64,000 nucleotides of DNA from NCBI GenBank assembly GCA_035366835.1, contig DAOSIS010000003.1:112503-176502 (forward strand). Reading direction: 5' to 3'. The stretch is from UBA6109 sp035366835 (GTDB taxonomy: Bacteria; Desulfobacterota; Syntrophia; Syntrophales; UBA6109). The position numbers were made by a program, and so were the translations under genes. How positions within the stretch are numbered: position 1 is the first letter of the stretch; every line of letters begins with the position of its first letter. Below the pieces are notes generated by a model that was given only the letters and a program-made list of their open reading frames with translations, was not told the origin of the DNA and searched no databases. Shown piece after piece: positions 1-7,233 of the stretch.

Positions 1-422
1 AGGCGGCCGGGATCCTCGCCGAGATGCGGACGAGGAAGAAGAGGGTCGATTTCGTCGTCGTGGGCATCGGCATCAACGTGAACATGGAAACCGCGGATTT
101 CGATCCGGCGATCCGGGATAAGGCCATCTCGGTCCGGGAAGTGACCGGCTGGAGGCTGTCGAGGCTGGAACTGGCCGTAGATCTTCTACAGGCCTTCGAG
201 GGATGTTACGAGCGCTTTCTCCGGGAGGGATTCCGGTCGCTCCGGGAGGAGTGGCTGGGTTCCACCGACATGGTGGGACAGCGGGTGCGCGTATCCCTTG
301 AAAATGACGTTTGCTGCGGCATCGCGGAGACGATCGACCGGGACGGCGCGCTGGTTATCCGGGACGAACAGGGCCTCATGAGGCGGATGACGATCGGCGA
401 CGCCACGGTGCTCAAAGATTGA
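1..422 (+). CDS. birA: Biotin--[acetyl-CoA-carboxylase] ligase, C-terminal fragment (gene begins before window)
   Basis: The reading frame is open from base 3, so only the C-terminal ~139 residues are present. The visible part starts AAGILAEMRTRKKRVDF and contains VVVGIGINVN, the BirA signature that follows the biotin/ATP site. The last ~50 residues (from MVGQRVRVSL to the end) match the small SH3-like C-terminal domain. The enzyme makes biotinyl-5'-AMP and transfers biotin to the carrier lysine of acyl-CoA carboxylases. Whether the missing N-terminus carries a DNA-binding HTH cannot be seen. The stop lies 18 bp before coaX, the classical birA-coaX arrangement, so the two are probably cotranscribed. 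Confidence 0.93.
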   Translation, partial: AAGILAEMRTRKKRVDFVVVGIGINVNMETADFDPAIRDKAISVREVTGWRLSRLELAVDLLQAFEGCYERFLREGFRSLREEWLGSTDMVGQRVRVSLENDVCCGIAETIDRDGALVIRDEQGLMRRMTIGDATVLKD

Positions 423-440
423 CCTTGAAGGAGTGGGGCA

Positions 441-1205
441 ATGCTTCTGGTGATCGATGTCGGGAATACGAACACGGTGATCGGCGTCTTCGAAGGTGAG
501 AAACTGGTCCACGACTGGCGGATTCGGACGGTCGTGGATCACACGATCGACGAGTACGGCATGCTGATCCTCAGCCTCTACAAGTCGAGCCGGATCAGCG
601 CCAAGACGATCAAGGCCATCATCATCTCCTGCGTCGTGCCGCCGATGCTGAACATCCTGGAACCCCTGTGCGAGAAATACTTTCATCTGAAGCCGCTGAT
701 CGTCGGGCCCGGCGTCAAGACGGGGATGCCGATCTTCTACGACAATCCCAAGGAGGTCGGCGCCGACCGCGTCGTCAACGCCGTGGCGGCCTATGAAAAA
801 TACCGCCGCGACTGCATCATCGTCGACTTCGGCACGGCGACGACCTTCGATTACGTTTCGCCGCGCGGAGAGTACATGGGCGGATGCATCTCCCCGGGGA
901 TCATGATTTCGAGCGAGGCCCTTTTCGAGCGCGCTGCGAAGCTTCCCCGCGTGGAACTCAGCCGGCCCCGGGCGGTGGTCGCCAAGGATACGGTCAGCAG
1001 CATGCAGGCCGGAATCCTGTTCGGATATGCCGGCCTGGTGGACGGGATCGTGGGGCGCATGAAGGCCGAGGTGAAGTCCGAGCCGATCGTCGTCGCGACG
1101 GGGGGCCTGGCGAGGGTCGTCGCCGCGGAGGCGAAGAGCATCGACGTCGTGGACGACATGCTCACCCTCGAAGGCCTCAGGATCATCTACATGCGGAATG
1201 CGTAA
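441..1205 (+). CDS. coaX: Type III pantothenate kinase
   Basis: This 254-residue protein is full length for CoaX, which phosphorylates pantothenate in the first committed step of CoA synthesis and, unlike CoaA, needs a monovalent cation and is not feedback-inhibited by CoA (family knowledge). Visible motifs are the N-terminal nucleotide-binding DVGNTNTVIGVFEG (residues 6-19), GADRVVNA, the ASKHA phosphate loop DFGTATTFD and GGCISPG. An AAGGAG site 9 bp upstream supports the ATG. It sits between birA and coaE, so three cofactor genes share one strand and probably one transcript. Confidence 0.97.
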   Translation: MLLVIDVGNTNTVIGVFEGEKLVHDWRIRTVVDHTIDEYGMLILSLYKSSRISAKTIKAIIISCVVPPMLNILEPLCEKYFHLKPLIVGPGVKTGMPIFYDNPKEVGADRVVNAVAAYEKYRRDCIIVDFGTATTFDYVSPRGEYMGGCISPGIMISSEALFERAAKLPRVELSRPRAVVAKDTVSSMQAGILFGYAGLVDGIVGRMKAEVKSEPIVVATGGLARVVAAEAKSIDVVDDMLTLEGLRIIYMRNA

Positions 1206-1238
1206 GACGGCAATCGCCTCGAACCGGAGATTCGCCTC

Positions 1239-1874
1239 ATGCTGCAGGTCGGACTGACGGGAGGAATCGCCTCGGGGAAATCCACCGTGGCGGCGATGCT
1301 GGAGGAGAGGGGCGCACGCCTCATCGACTTCGACGTCCTGACGCGCGGTGTGGAGTCACCGGGCCGTCCCGCCTGGAAGGGTATCGTCGCGGCCTTCGGC
1401 AGGGACATCCTTCTGCCGGACCTGACGCTCGACCGCCCGAAACTGGGCGCCATCGTCTTTTCCGACCCGGAGAAGCTCCGGCTGCTCAATCGATGCGTCC
1501 ATCCCCATGTGTTTGCGGAGTGGAGAAAGAGGATCGCCGCCATCCGCCGGCACGATCCGCGGGCGATCGTCGTTTCCGACATTCCCCTCCTGGTCGAAGT
1601 GGGCGCGCAGGACATGGTGGACGTGATCGTCCTCGTTCATGTCCCGCCGGAGGAGCAGATCGAGCGGCTCGTGAGGCGCAACGGCATCCGGCGCGAGGAG
1701 GCAGAGGCGAGGCTTGCCGCGCAGATGCCGATCGACCGGAAAATCGCGGCCGCCGATTACGTGATCGACAATCTCGGCACGCTGGAGCAGACGAGGAGGC
1801 AGGTGGCGGACCTCTGGGAACGGCTGGTCGAGCGGGAGAGGATGCAATACAACCCTGGAGGGAAAACGATATGA
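1239..1874 (+). CDS. coaE: Dephospho-CoA kinase
   Basis: The 211-residue protein starts with the P-loop GLTGGIASGKST (residues 5-16), the CoaE form of the Walker A motif, followed by the typical DFDVLTRGVE segment. CoaE phosphorylates the 3'-hydroxyl of dephospho-CoA with ATP, the last step of CoA synthesis. The gene follows coaX by 33 bp, so first and last steps of the pathway are adjacent. Its stop overlaps the next start (ATGA), implying translational coupling with the carbonic anhydrase gene. Length and motifs are complete. Confidence 0.97.
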   Translation: MLQVGLTGGIASGKSTVAAMLEERGARLIDFDVLTRGVESPGRPAWKGIVAAFGRDILLPDLTLDRPKLGAIVFSDPEKLRLLNRCVHPHVFAEWRKRIAAIRRHDPRAIVVSDIPLLVEVGAQDMVDVIVLVHVPPEEQIERLVRRNGIRREEAEARLAAQMPIDRKIAAADYVIDNLGTLEQTRRQVADLWERLVERERMQYNPGGKTI

Positions 1875-2485
1875 TCGAGAAGAATGTTCTTGCGGACTTC
1901 AGCGGGCGGGTTTCGGAGCCCGTCGTCGATGCGACGGCCTATATCCATCCGCTGGCCGCCGTCATCGGCAATGTGAGCATCGGACGGAATGTCATGGTGT
2001 CGCCGACGGCCTGCATACGCGGAGACGAAGGGCAGCCGCTTTTCGTCGGCGACGACGCGAACGTCCAGGACGGCGTCGTCATCCACGCCCTCGAAACGGA
2101 GGAACACGGCAAGCCGGTGGAGAAGAATCTCTGCGAGGTGGATGGCCGCCCGTATGCGGTCTACGTCGGGAAAAGGGTGTCGTTGGCCCATCAGGTCCAG
2201 ATCCACGGACCCGCGGTGGTCCTGGACGACACCTTCATCGGCATGAAGGCGCTCGTATTCCGCGCCCGTGTCGGCAGAGGATGCGTGGTCGAGCCGGGGG
2301 CCATCGTCATGGGCGTAGCCGTGCCGGACGGCCGTTATGTGCCCGCCGGCGCCGTCGTGAGGAACCAGCAGGATGCGGATGCGCTCCCGGCGATTACGGA
2401 CGACTATCCGATGAAGAGCCTCAACAAGGGCGTCGTGCACGTCAATACCGCCTTGGCGAAGGGATATCTCGCCGCGAAGAAGTAG
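1871..2485 (+). CDS. cam: Gamma-class carbonic anhydrase (Cam type)
   Basis: The 204-residue left-handed beta-helix protein resembles Methanosarcina Cam rather than the shorter CamH/YrdA group. It keeps the acidic insertion (HALETEEHGKPVEKN) that carries the proton-shuttle glutamate in Cam. The three zinc/iron histidine positions are present: one in GVVIHALE and two in SLAHQVQIHGPA. The reaction is reversible CO2 hydration, useful to an acetogen/syntroph that exchanges CO2 and bicarbonate. ATG is chosen because it overlaps the coaE stop. No signal peptide is visible, so a cytoplasmic location is expected. A longer upstream open frame in the same register runs antisense-like through coaX/coaE and is not coding. 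Confidence 0.92.
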   Translation: MIEKNVLADFSGRVSEPVVDATAYIHPLAAVIGNVSIGRNVMVSPTACIRGDEGQPLFVGDDANVQDGVVIHALETEEHGKPVEKNLCEVDGRPYAVYVGKRVSLAHQVQIHGPAVVLDDTFIGMKALVFRARVGRGCVVEPGAIVMGVAVPDGRYVPAGAVVRNQQDADALPAITDDYPMKSLNKGVVHVNTALAKGYLAAKK

Positions 2486-2510
2486 ACGTCGAAGCTGAGA
2501 GAAAACCTTG

Positions 2511-2538
2511 AAAAGCCGGCTGCAAGGCCGGCTTTTTT
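2511..2538 (+). terminator. Rho-independent terminator after the cofactor operon
   Basis: A perfect 10-bp stem AAAAGCCGGC / GCCGGCTTTT with a 6-base loop is followed by a run of six T. It lies 25 bp after the carbonic anhydrase stop and ends the birA-coaX-coaE-cam unit. Confidence 0.92.
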
Positions 2539-2587
2539 GTAGCCGGACGGACGTTATCTGGAGTACCACTGGTCCGCACAGGCACAT

Positions 2588-2598
2588 TGGTCCAACCA
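2588..2598. promoter_or_regulatory. Putative FadR-family operator (distal site)
   Basis: TGGTCCAACCA fits the TNGT-N3-ACNA consensus of FadR-subfamily GntR regulators with perfectly complementary halves. It lies in the intergenic region before the FadR-type gene at 2953, 172 bp upstream of a second site at 2760. The stretch 2540-2952 holds no gene: it contains these sites, an AT-rich tract (about 2657-2702), a promoter-like element and a small hairpin at 2850-2865. Confidence 0.5.
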
Positions 2599-2733
2599 CT
2601 GAGCCATTGAACCGCACTGCTTGCTCAAATGGCCGTCTCCGCTGCCTCCGGTACAGGGGAAATATTATTATATTTAATTATTGCAAATAGTTATTTAGAT
2701 ATAGCCCCTCCAGCCGCTGTCCTGAAAAAACAC

Positions 2734-2770
2734 TTGACAAGAACCTTCAAAAGGTTTACTGGTTGAACCA
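2734..2770 (+). promoter_or_regulatory. Promoter-like element with overlapping FadR-family operator
   Basis: TTGACA at 2734-2739 is a perfect -35 box, preceded by an AT-rich tract that could act as an UP element. The -10 region falls around 2755-2762 (TTTACT, a weak match). Immediately overlapping it, TGGTTGAACCA at 2760-2770 is a perfect palindrome matching TNGT-N3-ACNA. The geometry would let the FadR-type regulator encoded at 2953 repress its own promoter and the island downstream. Confidence 0.5.
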
Positions 2771-2952
2771 CACGGAAGTTCACGAGCAGTTCCCCTGAGA
2801 AAAGCCGGACCGTTTCTGCAGTCGATGAATCCGGCAGCGAGCGCACTCTCCGCAGCTTGCTGCGGCGTACGCGAGCGAATGATGTTCATGATCCCTTCCC
2901 TGGGGATCGAAGATGCTCCGGAGAGCTTCAATTATAGGTCGAGGGTTTTGCT

Positions 2953-3669
2953 GTGAAGAAATCAACGCAAGCCAGTGTCCTGAACCTCAAGGCAGCCAGG
3001 AGGAATCGCCTCTACGAGGAGATCGTCGCCCAGATCCAGAATCTCATTGGCAGCGGCAACCTCAAGTCCGGGGATCAGCTGCCTCCGGAAAGGGAACTGG
3101 CGGAGATCTTCAAGGTGTCGAGAAATTCCGTGCGGGAGGCCATCCGCGCCCTGGAGGAGAAATCGATCCTCCAGAGCCGCCCGGGAGACGGGACCTACGT
3201 CGTCATCCCCGAAGAGAAGTCCCTCATCGAGCCGCTGGCGGACGCGATCCAGAAGCAGAAGGACAAACTCCAGGAGATCTTCCAGTTCCGCCGGCTCATC
3301 GAGCCGCAGATCTCCTACCTTGCAGCCGAAAACGCGACGGATGATGAGGTGGCGAAATTCCGGGAGATCCTCGAAGAACAGAAGCGGCAGATCAGGGCCG
3401 GGGAAAACGCCATCGAGCCGGATGTTCAATTCCACCTGTCCCTGGCGAGGTCGGTGAAAAATTCCCTGCTGATGCGCGTCGTGGAAATTCTCAACGATGC
3501 CCTTCGGGAAAGCCGTGCGGAATACGTCCAGAGCAAGACCCGTCAGGAACTCTCGCTGAGCGCCCATTTCAAGGTACTTGAGGCGATCGAGAAGAGGGAC
3601 CCGCAGCTGGCTTGGAAAGAGATGAACGAGCACTTGATCAACACGGAGAGGGTCGTTTTCGGTCACTAG
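2953..3669 (+). CDS. FadR-subfamily GntR transcriptional regulator
   Basis: A 238-residue protein with GTG start. Residues ~17-82 form the GntR winged helix (LYEEIVAQIQNLI, GDQLPPERELAEIF, VSRNSVREAIRALE, GDGTYV). The rest is an all-helical FCD effector domain. Such proteins bind an acyl-CoA or hydroxy/carboxylic acid and release DNA. It is the first gene before the acyl-CoA ligase/CitE/GlcDEF/TRAP island and two TGGT-N3-ACCA sites lie upstream, so autoregulation and control of the island are likely. The effector is unknown; glycolate, lactate or a CoA ester would suit the neighbours (inference). The gap to the next gene is 51 bp. Confidence 0.9.
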   Translation: MKKSTQASVLNLKAARRNRLYEEIVAQIQNLIGSGNLKSGDQLPPERELAEIFKVSRNSVREAIRALEEKSILQSRPGDGTYVVIPEEKSLIEPLADAIQKQKDKLQEIFQFRRLIEPQISYLAAENATDDEVAKFREILEEQKRQIRAGENAIEPDVQFHLSLARSVKNSLLMRVVEILNDALRESRAEYVQSKTRQELSLSAHFKVLEAIEKRDPQLAWKEMNEHLINTERVVFGH

Positions 3670-3720
3670 ACTTTTATCCTTTTCAGGGGTGGTTCGGATT
3701 TGTCAAAGGAGGAGTTGTTA

Positions 3721-4967
3721 TGGCCCGTTTGCATGAACATGAAGGCAAGGCGATCCTGAAGATCGCCAAGGTGCCTGTTCCCAAGGGCGAGGTCGCCGCA
3801 ACGCCCGCGGAAGTGAAAAAGATCGCCGAAAGGATGGGGAAGCCGGTCGTGGTGAAGGCCCAGATCTGGGCGGGCGGTCGAGGCAAGGCCGGGGGCATCA
3901 AGGTTGCGGAAAGCCCCGCAGACGCCGAAAAGGCGGCCGGGGCGATTCTGGGCGCCGTGATCAAAGGCATCCGGGTGGAGAAGGTTCTCGTCGAAGAAAA
4001 GCTCGACATCGCGAAGGAGTACTATGCCGGCATCATCGTGGATTCCTCCAAGGACGTTCGCGCCCCGGTGGTCATCTTCAGCACCGAGGGCGGGATGGAC
4101 ATCGAATCGGTCCCCGAGGAGAAGATTGCCCGCATGAACATCGACGTGCTGAGGGGGCTCCGGTACTACGATGCACTCAACCTCTGCGTGAAGGCGGGCG
4201 TGCCGAGCAGGGTCCTTCCCGACGTGGCCCGGATCGTTTCGGGCCTGCATTGGGCTTTCAAGGAATACGGCTGCCGGACCGCGGAAATCAACCCGATGGT
4301 GGTCACGAAGGAAGGCAAGGTGCTGGCAAGCGACTGCCGCATGTCGATCGACGATTCGTCGGTGTGCCGCCATCCGGAACTGGGCATCGAAGTCGCGCGC
4401 GAGGCCTCCACGCTGCCCACGGAACTGGACAAGATCGCCTGGCAGATCGAGGAATCGGATCTCCGCGGCACGGCTTATATCGCGCAGATGGTCGAGGAGA
4501 TCAAGGAGCCGGGCTACATCGGCTACCACGGCATGGGCGGCGGCGGGGCCATTCTCGGCGTCGACGCCCTGAACCGCGTCGGGCTGAAAATCGCGAACTA
4601 CGCGGACACCAGCGGCAACCCGCCGGCATCGAAGGTCTATCGGGCCGCGAAGGTCATTCTGTCCCAGAAGGGGATCGAAGGGTACATGCTGGGCGGTTTC
4701 ATGGTGGCCAACCAGGAGCAGTGGCACCATGCCCACGGCGTCGTGAAGGCGCTTCGGGAAGAGATCCCGAAACGGCCCGGCTTCCCGGCCGTGTTGCTGC
4801 TCTGCGGAAACAAGGAAAAGGAATCCCTCGAGATTCTCCGGGAAGGGACGAAGGATCTCCCGGGCCGGATCGAGATCTACGGCTCGGAAAAAGTCTATGA
4901 AACGGAGTTTCTCGCGAAGAGGCTCCTGGCCCTCATCGAAGAGTACCGCAAGGACCCGAGGAGATAG
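3721..4967 (+). CDS. ADP-forming acyl-CoA ligase beta subunit (succinyl-/malate-CoA ligase family)
   Basis: A 415-residue ATP-grasp protein with N-terminal LHEHEGKAILKIAKVPVPKG and ATP-binding KAQIWAGGRGKAGGIK, as in SucC and MtkA. The family makes an acyl-CoA from a dicarboxylate, CoA and ATP, or runs in reverse with substrate-level phosphorylation. The start is the ATG with a strong AAAGGAGG site; upstream in-frame codons overlap the regulator. It is slightly longer than typical SucC (~388). The alpha subunit follows after an Fe-S protein gene, and a CitE-type lyase comes next. That order argues for a malate-CoA ligase (MtkAB-like) rather than the TCA succinyl-CoA synthetase. Substrate is inferred from context only. 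Confidence 0.85.
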
Positions 4968-4979
4968 GAGGGAAGGACC

Positions 4980-5264
4980 ATGGAATTTCTGGAAAGGACC
5001 ATCAAGGTCAAGATCGACCACGAAAAATGCAAGACGTGCAAGACGCACGCTTGTATTCCGGCATGCAAGCTCTACGCGAGAGGCATCATCACGCTCAAGG
5101 ACGGCGTTCCCGTATTGAACGGCGACGCCGATTATGCGCTGCGCATGGGTACGGACTGCCTCGCCTGCGAGTACGAATGCTGGTTCCGGGGGAACAGCGC
5201 CATTACGATCGAAGCGCCGATCCCGGGTTTGGACCAATACCGGAAGAAACACGGTTTGGATTGA
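4980..5264 (+). CDS. FixX-like Fe-S protein lying between the CoA-ligase subunit genes
   Basis: A 94-residue acidic/basic-mixed protein with seven cysteines: C17, C20, C25 and C29 (CX2CX4CX3C), then C60, C63 and C67 (CX2CX3C, in DCLACEYEC). The spacing and the CLxCxxxC second half resemble FixX-type ferredoxins that serve ETF-quinone oxidoreductases rather than classical 2[4Fe-4S] ferredoxins. It probably binds at least one [4Fe-4S] cluster. RBS and spacing (12 bp after the beta subunit, 14 bp before alpha) place it firmly in the operon. Its job is unknown: it could shuttle electrons for GlcDEF encoded 2 kb downstream, or be structural in the ligase. No signal peptide or membrane segment. Confidence 0.8.
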   Translation: MEFLERTIKVKIDHEKCKTCKTHACIPACKLYARGIITLKDGVPVLNGDADYALRMGTDCLACEYECWFRGNSAITIEAPIPGLDQYRKKHGLD

Positions 5265-5278
5265 GAGGCGGTGACGCT

Positions 5279-6178
5279 ATGGCGATCCTGTTGAAGAAGG
5301 AAACCAGGGTGCTGGTTCAGGGGATTACGGGCAGGGAAGGCTCCGCGCGCGCCGTTTTCATGCGCGGGGTGGGGACCAATGTCGTGGCGGGCGTCACGCC
5401 GGGCCGCGGCGGTGACGAGGTGAGCGGCATTCCCGTGTACAATACCGTCGAGGAGGCTGTCCGCGCGCAGGGGCACTTCGATGTCAGCGTTACGTTCGTG
5501 CCGGGCACGGCGCTGAAGGAGGCCGTGTTCGAGGCCCTGGATGCGGGAATCCGGTGGCTGGTCATGCCCGTCGAGCGCGTACCTCTCTACGACATCCTGG
5601 AGATCGTGGCCTACGGCAAGCAGAAGAACGCGATGCTGCTGGGGCCCGGCACCATCGGAATACATAGCCCCGGCATCGGAACGCTTGGCTGGCTGGGAGG
5701 GTCTGTCGAGAATGCCAGGAATCGCTTCGTGCCGGGGCATGTAGGGGTCATCTCCCGCAGCGGCGGCCAGTCGGGGACGCTGCCCTGGACCATCAAGGTG
5801 GCCGGCATGGGCGTCAGCACCGTCATTCATGTCGGGACGGAACCCGTGACGGGCATGTCGACGGACGAGATCCTCCCCTATTTCCAGGAGGACGAGCAAA
5901 CGCACGCGGTGGTGATGTTCGGCGAGATCGGCGGCACGCAGGAGGAGGAGGCGGCCGACATCGTCCGGGCGGGAAAATTCACCAAGCCGCTGGTCGTATA
6001 CGTGGCGGGGGCCTGGGCGCCCCCCGGCATGAGATTTTCTCATGCCAGCAGCATTGTGGAAAGGGGGAGGGGGTCGGCGAAGGACAAGATCAACTACCTG
6101 CGCGAAGCGGGGATTCATGTCGTCGACCGTCCCGATGAGTTGGCAACGACCGTGAAGCGGTTACTGAAACTATCTTAA
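5279..6178 (+). CDS. ADP-forming acyl-CoA ligase alpha subunit (succinyl-/malate-CoA ligase family)
   Basis: A 299-residue SucD/MtkB homologue with an N-terminal CoA-binding Rossmann fold (VLVQGITGREGSARA) and the phosphohistidine loop GMRFSHASSI, where H255 corresponds to the catalytic histidine of SucD. The ATG at 5279 follows GAGGCGG; frame-extended upstream starts would overlap the Fe-S gene. The pair with the 3721 gene makes a complete heteromeric ligase. The sequence around the histidine differs from the usual MGHAGAI, a sign of a divergent substrate group. With the adjacent lyase it probably interconverts malate and malyl-CoA (inference). Confidence 0.87.
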   Translation: MAILLKKETRVLVQGITGREGSARAVFMRGVGTNVVAGVTPGRGGDEVSGIPVYNTVEEAVRAQGHFDVSVTFVPGTALKEAVFEALDAGIRWLVMPVERVPLYDILEIVAYGKQKNAMLLGPGTIGIHSPGIGTLGWLGGSVENARNRFVPGHVGVISRSGGQSGTLPWTIKVAGMGVSTVIHVGTEPVTGMSTDEILPYFQEDEQTHAVVMFGEIGGTQEEEAADIVRAGKFTKPLVVYVAGAWAPPGMRFSHASSIVERGRGSAKDKINYLREAGIHVVDRPDELATTVKRLLKLS

Positions 6179-6198
6179 AGTCGAAAGGAGAAAGTGTC

Positions 6199-7107
6199 AT
6201 GGCCGTAATGAGATCCGTTTTTTATGTCCCCGGTAACAAGGAAAACATGGTCAGCAAGGCGCCCACCTTTCCGGCTGACATCGTCACGCTGGATTTGGAG
6301 GATTCCGTTCCGCCCGCCGAGAAACCGAAGGCGCGCGAGATCGTGCGGGAGAACCTGAAGTTCGCCGGTACGGGCGGTTCGAAGGTTTATGTCCGCGTCA
6401 ACAACTGGGAAACCCTGATGACGAACGACGACCTGGAGGCCGTCGTCCATGAAGGACTGTCGGGCGTCTGCCTGGCCAAGACCGGTCATCCGGACAACGT
6501 CATCCGTCTCGACTGGAAGCTGGAAGAGCTGGAGAGAAGGCGCGGCCTGCCGGTGGGCAGCATCGCGATCCAGCTGCTGATCGAAACGGCGAAGGGCGTC
6601 ATCAACGCGTACCCCTCGGCGACGGCCAGCAAGCGCGTGAACTCCCTGATCTTCGGCGCCGTCGACTACACCAAGGACATGCGCGTGAAACTGACCTCGC
6701 AGGGCGACGAGCAGCTGTACGCCCGTTTTTACACGGCGGTGGCCGCGCGCGCCGCGGGCTGCGTCGCGATCGACTGCCCCTTCGTGGATTTCAAGAACAC
6801 GGAAGGTTTCGAGAAGAGCGTTCTTCAGGGCCGTGCCATGGGCTACGAGGGCAGGATGCTGCTGCACCCCACCCAGATTGAACCCGCCCACAAGCTGTAC
6901 ATGCCCTCGCCGGAGGATGTCGAGTGGGCGAAGGGCGTCGTGAAGGTGTTCGAGGAGGAAGGCATCGCCAAGGGCTCCGCGGCGGTTTCGTACAACGGCA
7001 AGATGGTCGATACGCCGGTCTACGACAACGCCCGCCAGATCCTGGCGACGATGAAAGAGATTGCGGACATGGAAGCCGTCCGCAAGAAGATGACCAAGGG
7101 TGCCTGA
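6199..7107 (+). CDS. CitE/malyl-CoA lyase family protein (HpcH/HpaI aldolase fold)
   Basis: A 302-residue TIM-barrel lyase. It has RSVFYVPGNKENM at the N-terminus, the metal-binding LDLEDSVPPAEK segment and the C-terminal LLHPTQIEPAH motif typical of CitE, malyl-CoA and citramalyl-CoA lyases. These enzymes cleave or form beta-hydroxyacyl-CoA esters with Mg2+: malyl-CoA to glyoxylate plus acetyl-CoA, or citramalyl-CoA to pyruvate plus acetyl-CoA. Citrate lyase itself is unlikely, because no CitD/CitF genes are near. Position after an acyl-CoA ligase and before a glycolate oxidase supports L-malyl-CoA lyase, acting in either direction. A GAAAGGAGA ribosome site precedes the ATG. Confidence 0.85.
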   Translation: MAVMRSVFYVPGNKENMVSKAPTFPADIVTLDLEDSVPPAEKPKAREIVRENLKFAGTGGSKVYVRVNNWETLMTNDDLEAVVHEGLSGVCLAKTGHPDNVIRLDWKLEELERRRGLPVGSIAIQLLIETAKGVINAYPSATASKRVNSLIFGAVDYTKDMRVKLTSQGDEQLYARFYTAVAARAAGCVAIDCPFVDFKNTEGFEKSVLQGRAMGYEGRMLLHPTQIEPAHKLYMPSPEDVEWAKGVVKVFEEEGIAKGSAAVSYNGKMVDTPVYDNARQILATMKEIADMEAVRKKMTKGA

Positions 7108-7126
7108 TGTCTTTCCGGTTCGGCAG

Positions 7127-7159
7127 GCGGGACGGTTCGGACGGCACAAGCCGTCCCGC
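7127..7159 (+). other. Intercistronic hairpin between lyase and glcD genes
   Basis: GCGGGACGG (7127-7135) pairs perfectly with CCGTCCCGC (7151-7159) across a 15-base loop. No T-run follows, so it is not an intrinsic terminator. It could mark an mRNA processing or stability boundary between the ligase/lyase and oxidase modules. Confidence 0.5.
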
Positions 7160-7233
7160 GTTGCCGGCCGGGGTTCCTGTGCGCGATCCGACGGTCAACG
7201 TCCGCCTTGTGTGCCGGAAGGAGCAGTGTCCTC

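Noticed and set aside
884..1870. Long plus-strand frame running into the carbonic anhydrase
   Set aside because: Only the part after the ATG at 1871 matches gamma carbonic anhydrase; before it the frame overlaps coaX and coaE and is Arg/Gly-rich noise.
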